Below are positions 9,731 through 21,656 of a DNA stretch of 57,269 bases, piece after piece. Position 1 is the stretch's first letter; each line of letters opens with the position of its first letter. Source of the DNA: Chlorokybus atmophyticus (taxonomy: Eukaryota; Streptophyta; Chlorokybophyceae; Chlorokybales; Chlorokybaceae); assembly GCA_009103225.1 (NCBI GenBank), contig RHPI01000777.1, forward strand, positions 216,969-274,237. Direction: 5' to 3'. The notes beneath the pieces were generated by a model. That model saw nothing but the letters and a program-made list of their open reading frames with translations, searched no databases and had not been told where the DNA came from. Position numbers and translations under genes: made by a program.

Positions 9731-12002
9731 AACTGTTCACATCAGCATACAGTCTATTCCAAGTGCTTTTGTAAGTGCGCAATCAACCAATTGTTGCAGA
9801 AACTGTTGCAAAAACGCTCAGCATTGTTCACAAAGCCCAATGCAGGAAAATACGCACAGGAAGTGCATGCATGCAGGGCAGCCTGGCATGCATACCATAC
9901 CATCATGATGACGCATCGGATTCGTCATGCACAATTGCATGCATAGGGTTGAGGCCCTATTCACGCCCTTACAGCTACAGCTGACTTGTGTTTCTGAGCC
10001 TGAGTAGCACTGCCGCCGTTGAAAGTGAAATTTTGGTGCTACTGTGGTACTAATCAACCCAATATGCATGCTTGGCTTTGCCGTCTGCAGGGCAGTCTGT
10101 GCTCAACGACAGCTAAACCATATGGCCGAGCTGGGCTTGAATGGGTCTACAACTCATTCGCACAGAATAGCACCTGCATGCATCCATGCATGCAGGAAGT
10201 TTGGCCAGCTGTAGACATTCACAGGCATGCAATTAGTCCACAGTCAATGTGCGTTGGCATGTTGAAGCAAGCAGCATTACCTCGCCTCCAAGCTTCAGGC
10301 CGCAGAAGCTCTTAGCGATTGATGACGGCAACAACCTTGCAGCTCACACAGCGGCAAGCGCAGCTCTGATTGAAGGAGAAGTTGGCGCTGAGGGAATTCT
10401 GCACTTGCAAGCAGCTTGCGCCAGACGAGTGCTGCAGACTGTGTGAGACACAGTGAGAGGGAGTGAAGGGCGGAATGAACCTCACCTTGAGCCTGCTTTG
10501 CTTCACGCAGTCCCTGTGTGCAGATTCACTGGGCTTTGTGTGTGCGAGTGAGAGTGTGTTTGCGCCCAACAGCAGCACTTCTGCGTTGCGCTGCACCTCG
10601 AAGCCCTGCGCACTTCAACTCAGGGGCAGGCAGCTTTTTTCAGACTTGTCAAGCATACGGTGCCCAAACTGCGTGAATCACTGACACAGTGATTCACTGA
10701 CTCACTGCTTCACTCATTCATTCAGTGAGTGCATAGGAGTGGCACAGTCCACAGTCAGATGACACAGCCCCTGAGCTGAGAGCACATCAATCTTAGTTTT
10801 GCCAGTCTACGGAGTACTGTACTGCACAGGGCTAACTTTTTGGTGTGCGGCAAAGGCATGAAAAGCTCACCTGATTGCATGATTATCCCCACACATATGG
10901 CACGTTAGCTGGTGGTGTGGCCGGGAATGTTGTCTGGGCTCAGTTGATGTGGCATGAGTATACAGTGTAGTATACGAAGGGGCCAACTGACAGAGCCGTC
11001 GACAGAAACAGCGTCACACTCTTTGCGTACGTGTTTGTGTCCTGTGCCCATGCGTACTGCACTGACAGTTGCTGTCACCTCTTACGGGGCTCAGGACCTG
11101 AGAGCCTTAATGCCACAGACTATGTTGATGGGGATGACGTCGTTCTCAACGTATTGCTGACACTTCATGCTTGGACCTTCATGACCACCTTGGAGGTTGC
11201 AGACTCTCGCAATGCAGAGACGACTGGAAAAAGTATTGAGGGGAACATCTATGTATTGAGTTTTGCTGTTATGGTGCCTAGCGCTTTACACATGCATGGA
11301 GAATGCTTTCTAAAGAGTATATGTCAATGACCAACATTCAATAAGAATTATTTTATTTATTTTCATTGCGCAATGTGCGTTATGCGTACCCTGATGCACG
11401 TCGACGAATCAAGATTTTTCGTTACAACATGCACCAACTTGTATAAGTTTACAAAAAAGTTGATCTCATATTAATCAAATTAGATCATTGATGCAATGTG
11501 TCTTATCTACAGTTGATGTTGCAAGCATGCCATAACTAGCTACTATAAATTAACATGTAGGTCAATTATGCAAGAGATTTTAATACCATAATAGAAGTTT
11601 AGTAATATAATTTATGCGCGTATATCTTTTGATCAAAATTATATGCAATTACTCTTTTAATTAATATTGCGAGTAAAAGCCATGTGTTAAACATTTGTTA
11701 AACAGTTCATTTAGAACCATTTAATAACAATGGCTTGTGCAACGTTTACCAATGCACACGTCAACGTCAGCGAATTGCTACAACCTGGTTATTAATGAAC
11801 TTGATCAGCACAGTGTGTGAGTTCAACTCGCACGCATTTGCCATGCATGTCTTGCACTTTTCGTGCACCTGCGCGTTACGCTAACCTGCAACATGCTGGC
11901 TTTGCGTAACACAAGTACGTAATTGAGCCGTTGTGTATGCCAACCATCTAGAAGCGGCGCAGGCGGCGGCGGCGCAGGAGGTGGCGGGGGACGCAGCTGT
12001 CA
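9731..12002. other. Intergenic region between divergent zinc-finger and BRAP2 genes
   Basis: Several short frames exist (for example 10312-10596 minus, 10463-10684 plus, 11031-11330 plus) but none has a recognisable motif or a coherent exon chain. One of them (10312-10596 minus) contains a small Cys cluster, CACRCVSC, and could be a 5' exon of the zinc-finger gene; I cannot support that further. From about 11330 to 11760 the sequence turns AT-rich. Just before the BRAP2 start there is a GGC-rich tract (11950-11985). Confidence 0.4.
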
Positions 12003-14791
12003 ATGATGTTCACCCTCAAGGTGCGGGTGGAGGACGACGGCGACGCTGCCTCTTCCACCGCTAGCACCAGCGTTTGCGGTGACACTTCACAAGGAGGCGG
12101 AGCAGGCGGGGAAGGGTTTGGAGCAGCAGCAGCAGCAGGAGCAGGCAGCATAGCGTTTTCTTGGGGCCATGGGGTGGCGGAGGCGTTCCGTGGAGTCGCT
12201 CATCTTTACAGAGAGGTTCGAGGCGCTGGTCAAGGTCAGCATGTGTGTCTTTGCAGTGAAGATCCAGCCGTTAACAGTCATCTGGTTTGAAAGTGCCTTG
12301 AAGTTGAAAACAGTTGTGTTTGGTTCTCACGTTACCATCTTCGGCATTGATTGGTTATTGTGTCAGTCTGTGTTTGTAACCCTTATTTATTCAACAGCAA
12401 AGTAAGTGCTAGCTATTGTTGTACACTGAGCCGTGCACTCAGTTGCAAAGTGTCTCAGTTAGTGGTCTTTGTCCATTTGCAATGTAGGCCAGCTCATGTC
12501 TGGGCAACGTAAGAAATCTATCTAGTGACCTGCTGGCGCGGCCGCGTTATTGAACTGAAGTAGTGGATGTGTTTGAGCAGTGCATAAGTAGTCTTGCATG
12601 CGTTGTCGGCTTTCCTGCTGCTGCTACCGTTGGTGACAATGGCATCTGCATGCACGCACGGGTCTGCACAGGTGATTACATGCGCCATGCATGTGTAGCA
12701 AAGGCCATTCCTAATGTGATTTGCTACTCTGTCAAAGATCCCGTCTCCACATGTCTTTATTGACTGCACGCGCAGCACTGTTGTGTCATGCTTGCAGTGA
12801 TTGCGTTGGTGCGTGCGTGCGTGCATATTGCAAATGCTAGCAGCTGTTTTGTTACAGACAGCGAATTGTCATATATGCATGCGACACAGACGGAGTGGCC
12901 TTGTGCTGACTTGTGTGCGTTGTTCTGTCCTTGCAGCGTGTGTTTCAGAACCAGGGGGTGCACTGCCCGTGCTGCCGGAAGGGCGCAACCCAGGCGTGTG
13001 CGTGCTCGCTGTTCCGGCGCACATGACAGGAGCAGACTTCTGTCAGTTTCTGGGCGGTCTGCTCCAGAGCGTCGCCACCATGCGGATGGTTCGGAACACA
13101 GCACAGCCGTACAGGTATGGAAGCATGCTGTTCTCATATCGCATATTCATATGTGGATGTTGCGCACATAATAGCTGTCAAAATCATGGAACAGTCTCAG
13201 CTGCCTGTGCAAAATGTGTGCAGAGGCATGTGTGTGCACTCATGCATGTGTGTGCGTGGTTTGGCGTGCGCGCATGTGGACACTGTTGCAGTGCTTCTCC
13301 GCTCATCACTGCATGGCTAGGTACATGGTGCTGATTGAGTTTTGTACACAAGACGCTGCAGACACCTTCTATTTGACGTGTAACAACCGGGCATTCTCCA
13401 CACTTGAGCCGCAAGAGGTGAGTGAGCAACACATGACATCATTTTGACAATGTGGTGTCGTTGCTGATGTGTTGTGTTCGTGGAGGCCAGGTGTGCCACA
13501 TCGTGTTCACCAAGAGCGTTGCATTCAATTGCGCAAAAGAAGCCATGACAACGCCGCCAGCCGGGCTCACGGAGCTTCCCACCTGTCCAGTTTGCCTTGA
13601 GAGGCTTGACAGTCATATCAGCGGCGTGTTGACCACAGTTTGCAACCACTCCTTTCACTGCACGTGTTTATCCAACTGGGCGGACTCGTCGTGCCCCGTG
13701 TGTCGATACTGCGCAAACGCGGACAGCTCCGCCGCGTGTGAGGAGTGTGGCTGCAACGAGAGCCTGTGGATGTGTCTCATCTGTGGCTATGTAGCGTGCA
13801 GCCGCTACCACAATGCCCATGCGGTCGACCACTGGCGCAAGACTCAGCATTGCTACTCCATGGAGCTTCACACACAGCGCGTGTGGGACTACGTTGGAGA
13901 CAACTTTGTTCACAGGTTAATTCAGTCCAAGACGGATGGCAAGCTTGTTGAACTGCATGCGCCGGACTCTCAGTCCCGCCTGAGGGATAGCTGCGGGGCC
14001 TCCTGCGCCACGGCGAGCGGGTCTGGTGAGGAGGATGAGTGCTGCATCCATGAGGCCATGTTGAACTCCAAGCTGGAGAACATGCACTACGAGTACAACC
14101 ACTTGCTGACCTCCCAGCTGGAGTCGCAGCGACAGTACTTTGAGGGTGAGGAAGAAGCCCGATTTGATGTGGGCAACAGCACTTGCTTTTTAACACAATT
14201 TGACGTTCTGCGTGGCATACAGGGTTGATGGCAGCAAGAGAAGCTGAAAGGCAGAAAGAGCTACACATTGCGGCGGAAAAGTTAGCTGCTGCAAAGTATG
14301 AGAAGCTAACCGCGCGGTTGGCCAAAACAGAACAGGAGAAGGAGTTTTTGCGCCAAGTCAATGAGTCATTGGTGAAGAATCAGAAGCAGTGGCAGGCAAA
14401 GCTGCTTGAAGCTGAAGAAAGGTCCAAGTCACTGGCTCAAGAAAATGAAGCTCGCATCCAAGATCTGGAAGAACAGGTATTGGTTCATTGGTGCATTGAT
14501 CTTAACCTGCAATATTATCGCAGGGCGCACCTCATGGACATTGCATCTTTGTGCAGTAGCGCGACCTGTGCTCTTTGTGTGGAGTGGATTGTCAGGGATT
14601 TACTGTTTGAAGCTCATTGTTGTCTGGTGTTGGACGTGCAGGTGCGAGACCTCATGGTGTACATAGAAGCAAAGCGCACGCTGGAAACCAGTGACAGCAC
14701 GGAACTCAGGGACGGCAGCGTGATATCAGTTGCAGCACCTAGCACGCCGTCAACAGGAAAAGCAACTCGTAAACTGAGTAGAAAGCGTTGA
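12003..14791 (+). CDS. BRAP2: BRAP2-type RING / ZnF-UBP E3 ubiquitin ligase
   Basis: Six exons by splice signal and phase: 12003-12234, 12937-13114, 13321-13417, 13491-14145, 14223-14476, 14642-14791. In order: an Ala/Gly-rich N-terminus ending in FRGVAHLYRE; the BRAP2 N-terminal RNA-binding-like domain (VCVLAVPAHMTGADFCQFLG, then MVLIEF); a RING finger (CPVCLERL, CNHSFHCTCLSNW, CPVCRYC); a ZnF-UBP domain (CEECGCNESLWMCLICG, CSRYHNAHAVDHW, then QRVWDYVGDNFVHRL); and a C-terminal coiled coil (about QKELHIAAEKLAA onward) ending in a basic tail. All zinc ligands look present. Family members (human BRAP, plant BRIZ1/2) are E3 ligases that bind ubiquitin through the UBP finger; plant versions act in seed germination as a heteromer. 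The domain order is complete, so this should be a functional gene. Confidence 0.93.
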
Positions 14792-15834
14792 AGGTTGCCC
14801 TGCTTTGCGTTCAGAGTCTTATGGTATGCTGCCGGGTCCACCTGCTACCTGTGTACACATCATGCAATGCTAGTGCTGGTTCAGGTTGCGGCTGCCTTCC
14901 ATTGATCAGCTAGGCGCTGATTATGTAAGCAAAGCCTCAAGGGAAAGGTCAGCGCACTACCCAGTCGAATTCTGTGAAATGCCATGTGCATGCCTCGGCC
15001 AGCCCTTGCTGCAATCATCATCATGAGCAGAACATCAAATGGCATCTAGCATAGTACTACTGCGTTAGCGCATAACGCATGTGCACCAGCCTGCAACAGT
15101 CGCGTTGCTTGTTGCCATGTTGTTGTTACTGTTGTGGTTGTTGTTGTGCAATTGCTTGCAAGGCATATATCGGTTGGGTTTCCATGCGCACAGGCTACTC
15201 AGTTGTTGCACTGGAGGCGGGCTGCATGCGCTATTCAAGGCCGTCTAGCAGGGTTGCACCAAACGAGTCACATGATGTGGCGTCTTTTGCCCGAAGCGTT
15301 CTTGTCTTGGTGGTGATTGCGTGTATGTGGTGGATGGATAGGGTAGAGTAGAGGGGCCAAAAAATCCATACAAACAGCAGCAGCAACAGCAACAACAACA
15401 ACAAATCGAGCAGTCCAAACTATCAAGCACAACTAGACCATGAATGTAAGTGATGTACAGAAAATGCAGACTACAATTTTGACCACCGCACGCACTCGCA
15501 TGCATTGCATCCCCTTGCTCGTGATTTTTTGCGATTCACGAGCAATCCATCAGAAAGAACTGCGGACACTCAAGCCAGTTTGGACGCAGTGCAGCATTGT
15601 AGACGACTTTCTATTTGGACATATAGATAAAGATGCCTGTGAATAGTGCGGTCACTCAGGTCCTTGCATGACCGCTTTGAGCCGCTTGCAAGTGGCACTG
15701 TGACTGAGACTCCACTGGCAATGTACACGACCCCTTGCAGGCATGCACGCGCATGCCTGCTCAGGGGGTCTTGTAGCCATGCCGACACTCACAGTTACCA
15801 AGTACTGAACCACCACCACCCAAAGCACAGAACG
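14792..15834. other. Convergent intergenic region between BRAP2 and the lipase
   Basis: This is the space between two converging genes. It holds GTT-rich (about 15119-15148) and CAA/CAG-rich (about 15376-15405) microsatellites and no credible coding sequence; the short frames over it are low-complexity reads of these repeats. Confidence 0.5.
14924..14928 (+). promoter_or_regulatory. TGTAA polyadenylation-type signal for BRAP2
   Basis: A TGTAA pentamer lies about 130 bases after the BRAP2 stop codon, in the position expected for a chlorophyte poly(A) signal. Confidence 0.4.
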
Positions 15835-18800
15835 TCAACTTGCTGTGCAATGTGCAACAGCGTCCTTTGAGGCATGCAGCTCTACATGCTGGGCTTGTTT
15901 CAGCTTATTGATGCTAATACTACTGGTGCGCCTGGTGATACTGGCAGCCGGTGTCCACCAAAACTGCAGATGCATCGCTGAACTGCCTCCTATGGAGGCA
16001 TGGGCCTTATTATACCACCTCTCCAGCGCGTCACGATACCTGAAGTCATGTGTGTGTCATGAACACCTAACATCACCGACACAAGCGCAAGCACGCATCC
16101 CACTTGCATCTCCCACACACATGCCGAACACATGACCACACACCTGCACGGGCACGTGCACGCCTGCACATGTGCATGTGCAGGCGGGTGCTGGAATGTG
16201 AGGCGCGTGCACGCAAATGTGCGCGACGCGCTACTGTTGTACCTGACGAGGAGGTGGTATTGAGTAGACGATGATGCAAGGTTATGTAGGATCGCAAGGT
16301 CTGTCCAGGCGGGGTCCACCAAGAGGTCGCTGTTGCGCGCGTTCAGAAGTACCACACGCCCCGCATGCTTGAACCCAAACACGACCAGTGGCACCTTTGT
16401 CACCTGGACAAGAACTCTGCATCAGCTGTGCATTTTGGAGCTGCGTGTACAGGTGTGCACCATCACATCGCTCACCGTGTCTCTCGCATGCACAAGACGA
16501 AAGGTGTTGGGGACCAGACTGTTGTACTGCGCTGCCAGCGCCAGATTCCCAACTCGAGGGGCGCCAAAGGTGTAGACGAACAGCTCGCCTGCGGGATACT
16601 CAGTCACGCTTCATAAACCGTTGCACATCAAGCTAGAGACAAACAACACCGAAGACGACAAAAACCCCTGTTTGCGGGTGGTTACCTGGAAGCACGCTTG
16701 CGTGCATCCGTAAGTCATAGGCGCAGAGCATAGCTAGCGCACCACCTAGGCTGCGTGCGCAATCAGGTTGATGGCAGTGATGGCGGTGATGGTGGTGGTG
16801 TATGTGAGCAGCAATACAAACCTGTGCCCGCACACAAGCACGGGTAGCCGCTTGCTGCGCTGCTCGGTCTCCACCACATTCAATACCTGCAGCGCAGGTA
16901 TAACAACTGAATACACTGCCTTTGCGGGCTTGATGCACCCAAAAGCTCAGCCCATCACCGGACCTGCGCAGCAACGCTTTGCCAAGCACCTGTAAGCAAA
17001 GCAAACATTGTTGGCTAACGGTTATTTCCTGAGACGACATTGTTATGTAGCAATGACCAACCGCAAAAGCCTGTGTGCACTTTCTTGACCTCCTGCTTCG
17101 CCACCCGTCGTCCCCACATCTTCAGCACCTGCAAAAATGGTTGTCATCCCACGCTCACAGTGTTTGCACGCGCGCTAAAGATGTGCTAAACTATGCTGCC
17201 AGAGCTTGTCATACCCTTGCAGTGCCAGTGGCGGTGCTGCGAATGTGCACTGCGGCTTGCTCCACAGCCTCCTGCGCCGCAGTATCTTCGTGCTGCCCTT
17301 GCGAGCCCCGCAAGCTAGCATCCTGGATCGAGATAGCAACGGCGTCACTTCGCTGCGTGTTCAGCGGGCGCGCTGTCGGCAACTCGATGAGGGCGAACTT
17401 TGCATTGCTGTGCGCATTGATCAGGCTTGAAGTCCCGCGGAAGGCGATCACCAGCCTGTCACTACAGATACGCCATGAGCGGTAGCTGAATTTGTGACAA
17501 TCCGCCCACCTGGTACGCCAACAGTCTGCATGCGAGCTTACGCTGACTTGGCCACTAACACATGCGTGTCGGTTGTCTTGTCTTCAATTGCAGCGAGCAG
17601 GGTGTACTGCGCGCGCAAGGTAGAGGCCACCTCAAGCAGCTTGCGAACGACTGTTTGGCGGGAACGGTATGCCAGCCAAGCAAAGTTCAAGGCAAGAACG
17701 CTGATGGAGGACCAGTTTTGTGTTAATCTGCGCTGCGCATGCGAAACAATCCAAACAGTTGCATGTACCAGGTCTCAAGGCAGAACTCGAGGTCCTTTGA
17801 AGGCCATCTTTCGCGCAAAGAATAAGAGACCATCTGTGTACGCTCCATATCCCATGTCCAATCCCAGTTTGGATTGTACCTGTGTAATTGGCATGATCGT
17901 TCTGACCATTGCAAGCTGCAACTACAGGTTGAGCACACTTACGAGAACCATCCACACAGTGGTCTTCGGTGCGCATCGGCAGGTAGGTGAATGAATACCT
18001 GGCAGGGTACTGTGTGAAGAGACAGTACCAAGGTGACAGTTCAACCAACCAACCCTGCTTGCCTGAATGAACAACCAGGCGATGATGAGGAACACAAGCC
18101 CGAGCAAGAGGTACGGCGGTCCTGCGAAGGAGTCGAAGCGCGACGTAACTCCTGGGCGCTGGAACGTGTCCATTGGCACAACCGCCAACACTACCACTGC
18201 AACAATAATGATTGTCGCCCACAGCCCTCCGGTTGCCAACTGTTGGGATGTCAATGCACAACACAAGCTTTCAGGAGCTGAGTCATTAGCTTAGTGCAAG
18301 TATGAGCATATGTGGTTTCTTCGAATCTGGATGCAAGGCTCAACATGAGGTGCCTAACCGCAAACAGGTTATGGGAGAGAACTTTGACGCGGTTGTATGG
18401 GACGCTGCGGAGGCGTTTGCGGGTCTTGGCAAAGCTCCAAAGCAAGGCGGAGATTGCTAGCAAGTCCACTGCGAGCAAGATGAACGCCACTGCGACCTTT
18501 GCAATGTTGCCCTCTATGTCGTTGGTCAGCACCCTTATCGCAGGGATTGCATACACGATAGGGAGCCCCCCAGTGTTCACATCCACGCTCATCCCCAGCG
18601 CCACTCTGATTGCATAATATGCCAGTCCGAACAGCAGCTTGGGCAGAAGGAAGGGCAGTGCACGTGGGGGAGCAGGCAGGAGGTGCCGTTGCAGAGAGGC
18701 CTGGGCCAACCTGGTTTTGTACACGTGGGCAAGAGGCACGCATGTGCAAGTTGTGACGAGTCAAAGAGCTTGGGTTGACCCTTCTGATGTGCAGAACATC

Positions 18801-20176
18801 AACTTGGGTGGGCTAACATGAGAATGTATGCACGAGCATTGGCGGGCAAGTGGCGCATCAAGGGCAGAACAAGCAAGTGAGCGAGTGGGTGTGCAATTAT
18901 CAACAAGAACCCAAGAATTCTCCTCACCAGTAGACATAGTTAAAGGCCAGGGGCAAGGGACCAACCACCTCATTGACGCGAGCAGCGGCATTGGAGCTCG
19001 CCCGCAAGCGGTCCACTACTGTAAGTGCAACCACCAGCGCCATGACATAGCAGGCCATGTCCAGTACCAGTGACAGCACCACCACCTAAGCGCACGGGGA
19101 ACATTGTTGGCTGCATCTTAACGATTACTGTGTTGGGTTCAGTGTATACAGCACGTACACCCTGTTTGAATGTGTTTGCATATTGACGTGTGCGTGAATG
19201 CCCGTGTACATGTACATGTGCATGTGCATACACAAACAGACTGGCATGCATGCAGTTACCTGTTCAATTGTGCGGTCGCTTTTTGGCAACCGCAAAATGC
19301 GCTGGGCTGAGGCAATGAGCACAAGAAACAAAAACACCACGCTCAGCAATAGAATGACCTGCAGAAGCAGTGCATTGTAAGGATTATACCCACATGCGTA
19401 TGCATGCCTGTCCATGTGCATGTTGACTTGCCGCAGTGACCACGGCGGAATCTTGCTTGGCAGTGGAATCATGGGCCCCCACTCGCCACCCGCCATGGCT
19501 CATAATGACAGCGAAGATTTCGTAGCCCACCGCCAGCAGAGTGCACACGAACGCTACGAGGCGGATAGTGTTCACCTCAGCCTGTTGTTTTTAGGGTTGC
19601 TGTTGTGTGCTGCATGCCACGCGATACGACACACAAACGGATACTGTAGCCAGGCCAGAAGTATTGAAGACAAACACAGATGGCACGCCTGGCGTATTGA
19701 AAGACTGCATGCTTGTGTCAACCTACAGGTTCACAATGCGACTATGCACAACTGCTCCTTGGCCGCTTTTGCGTTTTGAAGGAGTGACGGACAGCGGCTA
19801 GCCACTTGTGCAGCAAGCAACTGTGTTTTACGTCAAACCATAACCCTAATTACAATGCTTTGGCTTACGTGTGACAGCACTTCTAGCAGCATCTTGGGCT
19901 TGGTAGGCGCAGACGTGCCGAGCGATTGCGGTGAGGCCACTGCGGCCTGCTCTCCTGCTGAGGTTTAACGGACAAGGTTTACACTACAAGCAGCCGGCAA
20001 ACCCAACCAGCTGACACATCCACGCAGCATGGACAATGCACTTGCTGACCCTGCTGATCGCCTTCCGCCTGGACGGCCTCCGCCTCCTCCTGCGCCTCAT
20101 GCCTGTCCTCCTTGTCAGAGTCGTCCTCCTCTTCCTGCTCCGAGTTAGCAATGGCACAGCCGATGCCACTGCTCAT
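15835..20176 (-). CDS. Multi-pass membrane class-3 lipase (diacylglycerol-lipase-like)
   Basis: A many-exon gene read from right to left. The likely start is the ATG at 20176, opening an acidic segment (EQEEEDDSDKEDRHEAQEE). At least seven hydrophobic helices follow, among them IRLVAFVCTLLAVGYEIFAV, LLLQVILLLSVVFLFLVLI, KVAVAFILLAVDLLAISALL, WATIIIVAVVVLAVV and PYLLLGLVFLIIAWLFI. The lipase domain comes last: LVIAFRGTSSLINA, VHTGF, then VCGHSLGGALAMLCAYDL with the GHSLG nucleophile elbow, and FVYTFGAPRVGN. Well-resolved terminal exons are 16822-16886 (3' boundary sure), 16686-16750, 16476-16588, 16243-16403 and 15835-16039, whose ends match in phase and split the nucleophile Ser codon. Membrane helices plus a class-3 lipase recall sn1-specific diacylglycerol lipases and plastid lipases. 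Exon boundaries in 17000-20176 are partly uncertain, and one short intron near 16900 is unresolved. Confidence 0.8.
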
Positions 20177-20600
20177 GTGGGAATACGGCTGAGTTGGTTG
20201 ACTGGCTGAGAACTTTGGGGAAACTATGCTTCTCATGCAGGCGCACAACGCGCAAGTCGCCAACCACACCGCCTGATTGCTGACATGGCTAAAACCTGCA
20301 CGACTACTGGAGTGTATGACACGCTTGCTTACGGATGCCAACCGGCTGGTCTGATCGCGGTTGGCAACGTCACTCAAACAACAAACACCGCTGCACAATC
20401 ACACAGCGGCCTCAGACTTACACAAGCCATGCTGCCAATCAACTTCTCAACTTCTCTGCCTACAAACTCAGCGGCTTGCAGTGCTGTAAGGCCAATGCGT
20501 GCTGTACGACTAAGCACAAGTGGGTGACATACATTTCTAAATTGGCATTCCCACACACACTCCAACTTTCCGGAATTGGTTCTGGGCAAGCAAGTAACAA

Positions 20601-20650
20601 GAGTTTTAACACACACATACATTGAAAGATGTATGTGTGTGTTAAAACTC
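20601..20650. repeat. Perfect 22-bp inverted repeat with 6-nt loop
   Basis: gagttttaacacacacatac plus at (20601-20622) is followed by the loop tgaaag and then its exact complement (20629-20650). The transcript would form an uninterrupted 22-bp stem. It lies upstream of the lipase start, in the spacer. Confidence 0.75.
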
Positions 20651-21604
20651 TCTAGTTCCCTTGTTCAGCTACAAGCATGACATAAAACATGCCATGTGAC
20701 ATGCATTGAGATGCATTGATATGTCTATCATGTAGATATTATTACATACATGAAATAAGTTGTAATACTTTCGTATTGAGTTTAAGGATGTTAATGAACA
20801 AGTAGAATCCAAAACACATGATGTGATCGATCTCGCATGATGTTGTGACCAAGTGCAATAAATATATGTATGCTGTGTTTTGTTTTATAAACAAATACAT
20901 TATGTATTGTACAACATGATATGCAGCAACGAACGAACCACAATCTTGTACATATTATAACTTATATTCATTGCAATGCGTCATTTACCTTGACTTTTAT
21001 GAACATCAAGTTGTAGCTATTATGATACGTATGACAAGTGCAAAGTATTTTGCTTATAAGCCGCAATTGTTATCATATTATCATTATGCAATTGCATCCA
21101 TGCTTACGTAATTGCATCATTGAATGTTGATAACGTTACGGTAACATACTGATAGATGTATATCCTTTTTAACTTATAACTCATGTACATACTTATGTAA
21201 TGCACGTATGCTGTTATTACATTTTTGCAAGCTGAAGTTACTATGACATTGGCCTCTTGATTGCACTTATATTGTATTAATCGGAGTGCAGCTTAATAGC
21301 ATGTTGTTGTTACATCCAACATGCTGGACATGCTTATTCTTAAGCATCCATGTTGAAAACACGACTGCATGGGAGTTCAACTTTTTTGGTGTGTGCAATA
21401 CGTTAATTGTGCGCTCGCATAGGTTTACGTGCGCGCATCGTGGAAGTGCGTTGGAGGCACAGTCATTTTGGGCATGCAATATACGCAAGCTTTTGCAATA
21501 ATTATAATAAAAGAGTTTGATCTATATAATTATATATAACACCCACTGCTTTACTTTGCAAATACAGGTCTACAATAGGTTTATTAGTGTGATGAAACAT
21601 GATC

Positions 21605-21656
21605 GTGACCATGACCGTGACCGTGACCGTGACCGTGACCGTGACCGTGACCGTGC
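21605..21656. repeat. Hexanucleotide tandem array (gtgacc)n
   Basis: About eight to nine copies of gtgacc with one atgacc variant. It reads as alternating Arg-Ser or Thr-Val in the minus strand, a translation of the repeat and not a protein. Confidence 0.75.

Noticed and set aside
9716-10315. Possible extra exons upstream of the C2H2 gene or a separate small gene
   Set aside because: Frames are short, contain tgcatgc-rich repeats and show no consistent splice chain.
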